From the NCBI GenBank assembly GCA_036346355.1, contig CM070569.1, positions 56,940,561 through 57,004,560 on the forward strand: a stretch of DNA of 64,000 nt, read 5' to 3'. The notes under the pieces are model-generated. The model had not been told where the DNA came from. It worked only from the letters and a program-made list of their open reading frames with translations, and searched no databases. Below are positions 1 through 10,925 of the stretch, piece by piece. Within the stretch, counting starts at the first letter, position 1, and every line of letters begins with the position of its first letter. This DNA is from Rhipidocladum racemiflorum (Eukaryota; Streptophyta; Magnoliopsida; Poales; Poaceae). A program made the translations under genes and the position numbers.

Positions 1-2010
1 AGTTTTTTCCGCGCTTGCGAACCGCTGTATATTAAAAAAAAAAAAATTCGTTTTTTAAATATCCCGCGCTTGGGAACGCTGGCATATTTTTTTTCTTTTT
101 TTATATTCCAGCAATGGGAGAGAGCTGTTTTATTAATTTATGTTTTGTTCGTTTTTTTAAATAAATCGCGGTGGGGGCGCTGGCTATTTATTTTTCTTTT
201 TTTTCGTTTTTTATATTACCGTGGTGGCAAAGCGTTGTTTTTTTTATCCTTTTTTCATTTCCTTTTTCAGTTTAATTAATAAAAATCCCAAAAATAAAAA
301 AAATACGTTTTGTTGATCCAATCGAGCCCCAGAGTCCGACAATGACCTCCACTCCGCCAAACGAAGTCTCTAAAATATAAAAAATGATCAAAATACCCTC
401 TAAAATCTACTAGCTGCTGATCTTGGTACGCTAAATTGTGCGGCAACCTCCTCCCTCTTCCTTCGCTTTCGCCTTTCACTTTCCATTTAACTTTCGACGG
501 CTAATTTCCGAAAAAAATGTTTTGTGGGGGCTAGAACAGTGAAAATTTCTTGGTTTCATTCCATTTGGACCTATTTCGCAAAAAATTCATATTTTACCAT
601 TTCTGGTTAATTTGATGTCGTTTGGGCATGCAACGCTCCGGCTCTGCTGCAGGCCGCCTGCAGCGCAAGCCGTCCGCTGCAAGCACTGATCTGGGGGCTA
701 TTTCCGCAAAAACGTTTTTACGGCGGCTAATTTCGTGACACAATTTTTTGTATGGGCTAGAACAGTGAAAATTTCGCGATATGCAGCGGTAAAGGGGTCG
801 ATTTTAAAAAAAAATCTGGAAACGAGTCTAGAGAAGGGGTCGTGAGGGTATTTTGGTCATTTTGAAGATTTTAGATACTTCGTTTGGCAGAGTGGAGGTC
901 ATTTTTAGACTCAGTGGTTTGAACTGATCAACAAATTTTTTATAATTTTTTTGGGATTTTTCATATTAATTAAACAGAAAATGGAAAACAAAAAAATAAA
1001 AAAAAACTCAAAATTTTCAAGCAGTGGGGAAGAGCTGTATATATAAAAAAATTGATTTTTTCTTTTTAAAATTCAAGCGGTGGGGAAGAGCTAGAAATTT
1101 AAAAAAGGGAAAAAATTATAAAAAATTCCCGCGCATGCCCACCGCGGTATATTAAACAAACGGGATTTTTTTTTAAAAAATTACCCAGCGGTTCGGAACT
1201 GCGGAAAACATTTCAATTTTTTTTAAAAAAAATTATACAGCGGACAGGGACCGCGAAATTCAGAATAAAAAAAAATTGCCGCGCTATCCCCGGGCGCGAA
1301 AATATTTTTTCATTTTTTTATTTGGAATTCCGTAATGCCAGACCGCGAGATATATTTTTTTAAAAAAAAAATTAAAATCCAACGCTCCTCGAGCGCTATT
1401 TATTTTTAAAAAAAATTGTTTTTTTGTTAATAATGCAGCGGTGGGGGAGAGCAGTTTTCCAGCAATTATTAAAGGAGGCATGAAATGGAAATCTGAAGTT
1501 TTATCGATAACAATACTTACACAATACAAGCCGTTAATAGGCCATTTCCAGATATCAAGCAGCATATACTCCCATGACCTCGATACTACTATTAGTTAAA
1601 AGAATCAAAATATATTCCCTTTCCATATTCCACACCGCTGGATTGTGAGGGTTCCAACTATTAGCATAATTTTTTTTTTTTTGGAAAACCGCTCTTCCCC
1701 ACCGCTGCATTATTAAAATTTTTTTCGGAAACAGCGGTCCCTGACCGCGGCGTTTTTAAAAAAAAACAAATTTTTTTTTAAAAAATAAACAGCGGTTCTT
1801 GACCGCGGCGTTTTATTTTTATTTTTTTTAAAATATCTCGCGGTCTGGCATCGCGGAATTCCAAATAAAAAAATGAAAAAATATTTCCGCGGTCAGGAAC
1901 CGCGGCATTTTTACTGTTTAGAGGCTATTTTTGAAATTTAATGCGATGAACGGCTAGATCCGTAAAAAAAAATTGAAAGAGGCTAGAACAATAAAAATTT
2001 CGATTACGCC
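1..2010. repeat. Foldback-like hairpin module array, copy 1
   Basis: AT-rich DNA punctuated about every 50-60 bases by short GC-rich imperfect palindromes of the type GCGGTCCCTGACCGC (for example near 1181, 1237, 1733, 1793 and 1892), separated by A or T runs. Longer inverted repeats are superimposed. Bases 1280-1460 and 1680-1910 pair as arms around a spacer of about 220 bases: GGAATTCC and CCAGACCGCGAGA on the left return as reverse complements near 1845-1870. Bases about 267-397 pair with about 842-975. This arm-of-modules structure resembles foldback transposons, but I recognise no named family and see no coding capacity. The motif GGCTAGAACAGTGAAAATTT occurs twice in the centre, and a variant lies just before the gene start at 2011. 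The window begins inside the array. Confidence 0.7.
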
Positions 2011-2775
2011 ATGGAGGATAAGGAGTACGAGGAGAAGCTTAAGAAGGAGACCATCGCACTGTTCTTCCTGGCAACGTAAGGATGGATAGGCACTGCCATC
2101 TCCATTTTTACTGCTCCCATTCTACTACTGAATTGCTTATTAGATTGATTAAGACATGAGAAAGCACGAATTAGTTCAATTTAGTTGCTAATGCGTCTTA
2201 TTATTGTTTTTGTTGTGCATACAACAATAGGGAACCAACTGACAATATGGCTATGTTTTATAAATGGCAATCTACTGTTTTGGTTGGACTTTTGTGTGTG
2301 TGATTTTCGTAGTTTGTATTAACGCCCTCTTTATTTGGTTGGAGTGCAGAGGAATAAGAAATGTGGATGGTTGAGTAATATCCAATTTGCGGTATCTAAC
2401 GGGGAGTATGAGGAGAAGCTTAAGAAGGAGACCATCGCACTGTTCTTCCTGGCAGCGTAAGGATGGATGGGCACTGCCATCTCCACTTTTACTGCTTCCC
2501 TTCTATTACTGAATTGTTTATTAGATTGATTAAGATAGGAGAAAAGCACGAATTGGTTCAATTTAGTTGCTAATATGTCGTATTGTTGTTGTTGTTGTTG
2601 TACATACAGCAATAGGGAACCAATTGACAATGTGGCTATGTTTTATAAATGGCTCTCAAAGGTTGAATTATAGATGTACCTTTCAGTTGGACTTTTTGTG
2701 TGTGTGATTTTCGTAGTTTGTATTAACGCCCTCTTTATTTGGTTGGAGTGCAGAGGAATAAGAAATGTGGATGGT

Positions 2776-5700
2776 TGTCGGGACCCCGAATTTGCAAATC
2801 CGGACCCTCTGTGTATTCAGCACTAGTCCAGGAACGCGCTAGTGCACACAGTCTTAACATCGGTATATATCACAATCATACCATACGATACTATCAAAGT
2901 ACTTTATTTAAATAATCAAAGGGTTACTCGACCTTATGGCCAAGTTACAAATATATGCCTTGCAAGGCGAAACTTATTAAAAGAGAAATAGCAAAGAATG
3001 GAAAATCAAATAAACTTTGCGTGGCGCCATCCAAGATACCAGCAACTGATCGGCTCGCATCCCTAAGTAGACGGGTCTTCTTGGAGTTCCTCCTCCAAAG
3101 TGGCGTAATCTCCTCTTCAACTGATATTGTGTTGAGGCAAGGGTGAGTACTTGGTACTCGAAGTCATGCATGCAATGCAAGCTAATATACTATATGCATG
3201 GCTTAGTACAAAGGAATAGCTCAGTATATTTGCAAGAAATGCTTTTGACAAGTAATATGAGTAGATTCAAAGCGGTAGAAATAAGTAAAGCATAAATAAC
3301 TTTTCAAGAAGTTTAATAAACATTTTTCCCATCCTAAACCATATTTCCATCATCTTCCTTGTTAAACCAACCCATCTTTTCAAAACCAAGTTATTTTCAA
3401 AATCTAACCCTTGGATGTAATTCCCGAGCATTGTCGATCGTGGACTCGGCTATTCAAATAGATTCTACACTCTGCAGAGGTTATGCACTTTACCCACAAG
3501 ATACAGTCAAACACCACAAAGGCGAGTTCCAGTAATAAAGCCTTTCGGAAGCCTCAAACAACACAGTGGTCCTCTCCAGTCGTGCTCTACACCATCCCTT
3601 CCCTTAGCCAAGGCGAAGTATGGGACCAACACACCGTTAGATGGGTACCGCCACACGACCACGATACGCTCCCCGTGCAATCACACAAAAGGTGTAATCG
3701 ACACCCTGAGGCTCCACAAGTGAGTCCTTAGCGACTTAGTCAACTAGGGCCGTCCCATTCCAGCCATGTGGTTGCAAGTATGACCAGTTCAAAGGCTTGC
3801 AAGGTTAAGTCCTTAGAGTGACCAGGGCAAGACTACCCGAAACCAAATCATCACTCCCAATGCCACAACTGGCGCCCACTGACATTACTCTTGCCACATG
3901 CCCGATCGAAATCGCTTATCAAACCCCATTGATTACCATGCACCACGGCCGCCAACATCACATGATACTTTTCCAAAACAGGTTCAATATATCATTAAGT
4001 CCATATTAGCGTTTGATTGTCCAAAATCATGTCATGAGCACGTGTGAGTCTAAGCGACATACTACAACGATCTAAACCCATGTTGGCAATTTAGTAATGT
4101 CCAACTAGTAAACCACAACTAGGGTGACAAAGGTCATGGCACATACTTAAGTAATCAAGGTGTCATATAGCAAATTGGTATTTATCTAACCCCATGTTTA
4201 AACAAAGTATCTTTCTAATTGAACTAGCATGCAATAGTTTAAATCAAAATAGATTTCAAATGGGATCAATATGGTCAAAGCACAACTTGCCTTCAAAAGT
4301 ACTTGCTCTTGGTCTTGAGTTGGATCCTGAGTCAACACTTTTCCTCGAATCCTTCCTGCACTTCAACGCCTACTCGTAGCGTGCAAATAGCAAATACACA
4401 AATAAACAATAGGCAAAACATCCCAAAACTCCAAATAAAATCCATAAACAGAGAGAACATAATTTTCTGGATTTTTAGAAACTCGAATCGCCAAATTTGG
4501 AGTTAAGACGTTAAAGTTATGATTATTTAAAGTTTAAATAATCAATTAAATAATTTTACAGAGAAAAACTTTAGTCCAAAATTAAATAAAATTCATATTT
4601 AGGTAGATCTCAATTTTATACAAATTTAGAAATTTGAATCACTCAAATCGGAGTTGAAACGCATAAAAGTTATAGCGTTTGAAGTTTGAATCTAAATTTG
4701 AATCAATATTTCGAATTAATAAATCATTTTCTTTTTCGAAATTAATTATTGCGTCAGCATGGACACGTGGCAGACCTCTCGATTGGCCTCGCTGACGTCA
4801 CCGGTCCATGGGCTTGGTCCACGCTCGGCTTGGGTCTACTGTGGACTCGGGCCCGACTCACGTGTCGACATGTGGGCCTCTCGGTGACGCGTCATCGGCG
4901 TCGCGGGCTCACCACGGTCTTGGCGAGGTGGGACCCATTGTGACGTCATGGGTGACGCGTCGGCGCTCGACGGGACGGCCGACATCTTGAGCCCTCGACA
5001 CGCGGGCCCGCGTGTCATCGCCACACGCCAGCGTCGTGGGCGCCACCGCGTCGGTCCAACTTCCCGACACGCGGCGCAATCACGACCGTTGGTTTGAAAA
5101 TCAACGGCGGATTAGATCCAGGGTTAACACGCTGAAACTACTCGTTGATCGTGGGCGCTCGATTTAGATCGGGACGGTCGAGATCTAATCCTATATTCGC
5201 ATCTACAAGACGCGTGGCAATTGTGAACCGCTGATCTTGATCCAACGATCCGCATCTAATCGGGTTTGGGAACACGTGAGCTCACCTCAACCGTCCGATC
5301 TGGATCCGACGGTCCTCCGAGCTCGCAGACGGCGATGGTTTCACTTGGCGCTGGCTTGACCGGAGACGGGACGACGACGAGCCCGACGGCGTTTGGGGCG
5401 TTCGGCGAGATGAAGCCTCCCTTCGGTGCGTCGTCGCGGGACTCGGATCTGAGCTCGCTTCTCGGCGGAAGACGACGGACGACGGCGAACCCGGCAAACC
5501 GCGGCGGAGGGATGAGACAACTCCGGCGAGCGATTGCGGCTCAACGGTGGCGCTCGGCGAGATGGCTCGAGGGAACGGGTGCGCGCAGAGATGAGGGCAA
5601 CCTCGGGGACGTCTCACGCTTTAAATAGCCTCGGCCGTCTACTGAAGCGGAAACCTAGTTCGCTACGGCATGGCGGCGAAGTCGGCTTCCGGCCGGACTT

Positions 5701-6237
5701 CGGCGAAGACGACGAAATCGTGGCGCCCACGTGGCGCGATCACGGCCCACGACGGGCGGCGCGATCGGATCCGCCGATTACGGCTCGCCGAACTGCAGGC
5801 GGATCTCACCGTTGGATCTTGATCCAACTGGTTGGGATTGATTAGGTTTAGAGCTGGGTTGGCCGAGTCAACTGCTCTGCCGGTCGGGTTCGGTCGGACT
5901 CGAGTCCGACTTCGGACCGAGGAATAATATCTTGGCCGGTCCTTTTCAATGAATTAATATTTAAAATAATTCCCGATAATTCATTTAATTCATTAAAAAT
6001 AGCAAATGACTTTAAAATTCGAGAAAAATTCGGAAAATATTTTGGATCATTTTGGACTCGAATAAAATATTTCCAACAAAATTTTATTTGCAAAATTAAA
6101 TTCTTTAATTATTTCAAAATGGAATAAATTCAAATAAATTCCAAATAAACCCAAATAAATTCCAGAAAATTCCAAAAATTCACCAAAGTGTCAAATCACA
6201 CATGAATTTAAGAAAAGCAAAATTTTGGGATGTTACA
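2776..6237. mobile_element. Solo LTR, 3.46 kb, gypsy-type
   Basis: The element begins TGTCGGGACCCCG and ends GGGATGTTACA. It is flanked by the perfect 5-base duplication ATGGT (2771-2775 and 6238-6242), and removing it restores a continuous exon A of the surrounding gene array. There is no internal polyprotein and no second LTR copy inside, so this is a solo LTR left by LTR-LTR recombination. At 3462 bases it matches the size class of very large gypsy LTRs in grasses (RIRE3/RIRE8-like; assignment from memory, not tested). It contains a GC-rich segment at 4750-5840 and a motif GTGAGTACTTGGTACTC near 3143 shared in form with the second solo LTR. Small open frames within it are not supported as genes. 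Orientation was not determined. Confidence 0.88.
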
Positions 6238-6242
6238 ATGGT

Positions 6243-8120
6243 TGAGTAATATCCAATTTGCGGTAGCTAATGGGGAGTATGAGGAGAAGCTTAAGAAGGA
6301 GATCATCGCACTGTTCTTCCTGGCAGCGTAAGGATGGATCGGCACTGCCATCTCCACTTTTACTGCTTCCTTTCTATTACTGAATTGCTTATTAGATTGA
6401 TTAAGATAGGAGAAAACACGAATTGGTTCAATTTAGTTGCTAATATGTCTTATTGTTGTTGTTGTACATACAACAATAGGGAACCAACTGACAATGTGGC
6501 TATGTTTTATAAATGGCTCTCAAAGGTTGAATTATAGATGTACCGTTTCAGTTGGACTTTTTGTGTGTGTGATTTTCGTAGTTTGTATTAACGCCCTCTT
6601 TATTTGGTTGGAGTGCAGAGGAATAAGAAATGTGGATGGTTGAGTAATATCCAATTTGCGGTATCTAATGGGGAGTATGAGGAGAAGCTTAAGAAGGAGA
6701 CCATCGCCTTCGTTCTTCCCTGGCAACAGAAGGATGGATCGAAGACTGCCATCTCCACTTTTACTGCTTCCTTTCTATTACTGAATTGCTTATTAGATTG
6801 ATTAAGATAGGGGAAAACACGAATTGGTTCAATTTAGTTGCTAATATGTCTTATTGTTGTTGTTGTACATACAACAATAGGGAACCAACTGACAATGTGG
6901 CTATGTTTTATAAATGGCTCTCAAAGGTTGAATTATAGATGTACCCAGTTCGCTTGGACTTTTTGTGTGTGTGATTTTCGTAGTTTGTATTAACGCCCTC
7001 TTTATTTGGTTGGAGTGCAGAGGAATAAGAAATGTGGATGGTTGAGTAATATCCAATTTGCGGTATCTAATGGGGAGTATGAGGAGAAGCTTAAGAAGGA
7101 GACCATCGCCTTTCTTCCTGGCAGCGTAAGGATGGATCGGCACTGCCATCTCCACTTTTACTGCTTCCTTTCTATTACTGAATTGCTTATTAGATTGATT
7201 AAGATAGGAGAAAGCACGAATTGGTTCAATTTAGTTGCTAATATGTCTTATTGTTGTTGTTGTACATACAGCAATAGGGAACCAACTGACAATGTGGCTA
7301 TGTTTTATAAATGGCTCTCAAAGGTTGAATTATAGATGTACCGTTTCAGTTGGACTTTTTGTGTGTGTGATTTTCGTAGTTTGTATTAACGCCCTCTTTA
7401 TTTGGTTGGAGTGCAGAGGAATAAGAAATGTGGATGGTTGAGTAATATCCAATTTGCGGTATCTAATGGGGAGTATGAGGAGAAGCTTAAGAAGGAGACC
7501 ATCGCACTGTTCTTCCTGGCAGCGTAAGGATGGATCGGCACTGCCATCTCCACTTTTACTGCTTCCTTTCTATTACTGAATTGCTTATTAGATTGATTAA
7601 GATAGGAGAAAACACGAATTGGTTCAATTTAGTTGCTAATATGTCTTATTGTTGTTGTTGTACATACAGCAATAGGGAACCAACTGACAATGTGGCTATG
7701 TTTTATAAATGGCTCTCAAAGGTTGAATTATAGATGTACCGTTTCAGTTGGACTTTTTGTGTGTGTGATTTTCGTAGTTTGTATTAACGCCCTCTTTATT
7801 TGGTTGGAGTGCAGAGGAATAAGAAATGTGGATGGTTGAGTAATATCCAATTTGTGGTATCTAATGGGGAGTATGAGGAGAAGCTTAAGAAGGCGACCAT
7901 CATCGATCTGTTCTTCCCGGCGGTAAGGATGGATCGACCTCGCCATCTCCACTTTTTCTTGCTTCCTTTCTATTACTGAATTGCTTATTAGATTGATTAA
8001 GATAGGAGAAAGCACGAATTGGTTCAATTTAGTTGCTAATATGTCTTATTGTTGTTGTTGTACATACAGCAATAGGGAACCAACTGACAATGTGGCTATG
8101 TTTTATAAATGGCTCTCAAA
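6243..8120 (+). repeat. Tandem array of ~398-bp units (exon pair repeats)
   Basis: The landmark GAGTAATATCCAATTTG recurs at 6244, 6642, 7044, 7440 and 7838, giving spacings of 398, 402, 396 and 398. Earlier units of the same array lie at about 2011-2775, before the LTR. Units are highly similar; differences cluster in a short GTT microsatellite just before exon B and in the end of exon A. The array stops abruptly at about 8120, in the middle of exon B, where the second foldback array starts. That junction marks the edge of the larger segmental duplication. Confidence 0.9.
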
Positions 8121-10082
8121 ATCGCGGGTTCCCGTCGCGGTAATTTTTTTTAATTTTTTAATTCCAATTTCCGCGGTCCCTGATCGCTGCATATTTTTTG
8201 CAATTTTTCTTCGAGTTTTTTGGCATATTTTTTTCTTTTTTTATATTCCAGCAGTGGGGGAGAGCTGTATTATTAATTTATGTTTTTTTTTCTGTTTTTT
8301 TAAATAAACCGCGGTGGGGGCGCTGGCTATTTATTTTTCATTTTTTATATTACCGTGGTGGCAAAGCGCTGTTTTTTTTTGTTTTTTTTATCTTTTATCT
8401 TTTCCTTTTTCGGTTTAATTAATAAAAATCCCAAAAATAAAAAAATACGTTTTGTTGATCAATTCGAGCCCCAGAGTCCAAAAATGACCTCCACTCCGCC
8501 AAACGAAGTCTCTAAAATCTAAAAAAATGACCAAAATACCCTCTAAAATCTACTAGTTGCTGATCTTGGTACGCTAAATTGTGCGGAAAGCCAGAAGCGC
8601 CTCCCTCTTCCTTTGCTTTCGCCTTTCCCTTTCCATTTAATTTTCGACGGCTAATTTTCGAAAAAAATGTTTTGTGGGGGCTAGAACAGTGAAAATATCT
8701 TGGTTTCATTCCATTTGGACCTATTTCGCAAAAATTTCATATTTTACCATTTCTGGTTAATTTGATGTCGTTTGGGCATGCAGTCTCGGCTCTGCTGGTA
8801 GTCATTCGAGCAGCGATCGCTGGGGCTATTTAAAAAGCGTTTTCTGACGGCTAATTTCGTAACAAATTTTTTTGTATGGGCTAGAACAGTGAAAATTTCG
8901 CGATATGCAGCGGTAAAGGGGTCGATTTTAAAAAAATTCTGGAAACGGGTCTAGAGAAGGGGTCGAGAGGGTATTTTGGTCATTTTAGAGATTTTAGATA
9001 CTTCGTTTGGCAGAGTGGAGGTCATTTTTAGACTCAGTGGTTTGAACTGATCAACAAATTTTTTATAATTTTTTTTGGGATTTTTCATATTAATTCAACA
9101 GAAAATGGAAAACAAAAAAATTAAAAAAACCCTCAAAATTTTCAAGCGGTGGGGAAGAGTTGTATATATAAAAATTTGATTTTTTTTTTTAAATTCATGC
9201 GGTGGGGAAGAGCTAGAAATTTAAAAAAGGGAAAAAATTAAAAAAAATCCCCCGCATGCCCACCGCGGTATATTGAACAAACGGGATTTTTTTTAAAAAA
9301 AATTACCCAGCGGTTCGGAACTGTGGAAAACATTTCAATTTTTTTTAAAAAATTATATAGCGGACGGGGTCCGCGAAATTCGAAATAAAAAAATTGCCGA
9401 GTAAAATGTCGCGGTTCCCGGTGGCGGAAATACCGCGAGATATTTTTTTAAAAATAAAATAAAAATCCAGCGCTCCCCGAGCGCTATTTATTTTTTAAAG
9501 AAAATTTGTTTTTTTTAATAATTCAGCGGTGGGGGAGAGCGGTTTTCACCATTTTCTGAATTAGCTATATTTGATGCTACGATACTATCTATTTCCGTAC
9601 TGACATCACAGTACAAATTGAACAGCATTTCCAGGTATCAAGCAGCATATACTCCCATGACCACGATACTACTATTAGTTAAAACAATCAAAATATATTC
9701 CCTTTCCATATTCCACACCGCTGGATTGTGAGGGTTGCAACTATTAGCATAAAATTTTTTTTGGAAAACCGCTCTTCCCCACCACTGCATTATTAAAAAA
9801 ATAAAAAAAATTCGAAAACAGCGGTCCCTGACCGCGGCGTTTTAAAAAAAACAAAAAAAATTTAAAAAATAAACCGCGGCGTTTTATTTTTAATTTTTTA
9901 AAAAAATATCTCGTGGTCTGGCATCACGGAATTCCAAATAAAAAATTGAAAAAATATTTCCGCGTCTGGGAACCGCGGCATTTTACTGTTTAGAGGCTAT
10001 TTTTGAAATTTCATGTGATGAACGGCTAGATCCGTAAAAAAAATTTGAAAGAGGCTAGAACAATAAAAATTTCGATTACGCC
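8121..10082. repeat. Foldback-like hairpin module array, copy 2
   Basis: This is a near-complete second copy of bases 1-2010 with small indels. The same landmarks are present: the paired inverted blocks near 8415-8545 and 8965-9090, the central repeated GGCTAGAACAGTGAAAAT, the GCGGTGGGGGAGAGCGG block at about 9526 facing its reverse complement at about 9763, and palindromes such as GCGGTCCCTGACCGCGG near 9822. The array ends immediately before the ATG at 10083. It therefore occupies the whole upstream region of the intact gene copy and could supply its promoter (inference). Confidence 0.7.
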
Positions 10083-10925
10083 ATGGAGGATAAGGAGTAC
10101 GAGGAGAAGCTTAAGAAGGAGACCATCTTCCTGGCAACGTAAGGATGGATAGGCACTGCCATCTCCATTTTTAATGCTCCCATTCTACTACTGAATTGCT
10201 TATTAGATTGATTAAGACATGAGAAAGCACGAATTAGTTCAATTTAGTTGCTAATGCGTCTTATTGTTGTTTTTGTTGTGCATACAGCAATAGGGAACCA
10301 ACTGACAATGTGGCTATGTTTTATAAATGGCTCTCAGAGGTTGGATTACAGATCTACTGTTTTGGTTGGACTTTTGTGTGTGTGATTTTCATAGTTTGTA
10401 TTAACGCCCTCTTTATTTGGTTGGAGTGCAGAGGAATAAGAAATGTGGATGGTTGAGTAATATCCAATTTGCGGTATCTAACGGGGAGTATGAGGAGAAG
10501 CTTAAGAAGGAGACCATCGCACTGTTCTTCCTGGCAGCGTAAGGATGGATCGGCACTGCCATCTCCACTTTTACTACTTCCTTTCTATTACTGATTTGCC
10601 TATTAGATTGATTAAGACAGGAGAAAGCACGAATTGGTTCAATTTAGTTGCTAATATGTCTTATTATTGTTGTTGTTGTTGTTGTTGTACATACAGCAAT
10701 GGGGAACCAACTGACAATGTGGCTATGTTTTATAAATGGCTCTCAAAGGTTGAATTATAGATGTACTGTTTCAGTTGGACTTTTTGTGTGTGTGATTTTC
10801 GTAGTTTGTATTAATGCCCTCTTTGTTTGGTTGAAGTACAGGGGAACAATAAATGTGAATGGTTGAGTAATATCCAATTTGCGGAATTTGGCCTGGGAAA
10901 TAGGCAGTATGAGAATTTTAACAAG
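10083..10925 (+). CDS. Uncharacterised gene with repeated exon pair, copy 2 (first five exons)
   Basis: Proposed exons are 10083-10138, 10288-10339, 10432-10538, 10697-10748 and 10842-10925: 351 bases, or 117 codons, with no stop. The start sits in CGCCATGGAGG. Acceptors are CATACAG, GTGCAG, CATACAG and GTACAG; donors are GTAAGG after exons 1 and 3 and the weaker GTTGGA and GTTGAA after exons 2 and 4. The protein starts MEDKEYEEKLKKETI and continues with a 53-residue module (RNKKCGWLSNIQ..., LKKETIALFFLA, EPTDNVAMFYKWLSK), charged then hydrophobic then aromatic. Exon 5 is a diverged module ending NRQYENFNK. I do not recognise the family. The phase match between exon A (ending 2 bases into a codon) and exon B (starting with the third base) argues that this is real coding sequence. 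The gene should continue downstream, but those exons are uncertain. Confidence 0.55.

Larger units (their letters stand above)
2011..8120 (+). pseudogene. Copy 1 of uncharacterised gene with amplified, decayed exon pairs
   Basis: This is a duplicate of the gene at 10083. The start exon (2011-2075) encodes MEDKEYEEKLKKETI and ends at a GTAAGG donor. About seven units of roughly 398 bases follow. Each holds exon A (encoding RNKKCGWLSNIQ... to LKKETIALFFLA) and exon B (NREPTDNVAMFYKWLSK). Intact pairs are 2350-2456 with 2610-2661 and 7417-7523 with 7670-7721. Breaks: the exon B acceptor AG is lost near 2224, 6474 and about 6870; the unit at 6619 has lost its donor; the unit at 7021 has a 2-base deletion; the unit at 7815 is diverged; and a solo LTR splits the exon A that begins at 2754. 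The function is unknown. I treat the copy as non-functional overall. Transcripts from parts of it cannot be excluded. Confidence 0.6.

Noticed and set aside
2955..5845. Small open frames within the first solo LTR.
   Set aside because: They lie in LTR sequence, have no domain and overlap on both strands.
6334..8307. Recurrent open frames reading MDRHCHLHFYCFLSITELL... in the tandem units.
   Set aside because: These start in the intron after the GTAAGG donor and only run into exon B by chance. The splice-consistent frame is the one described for the exon pair.
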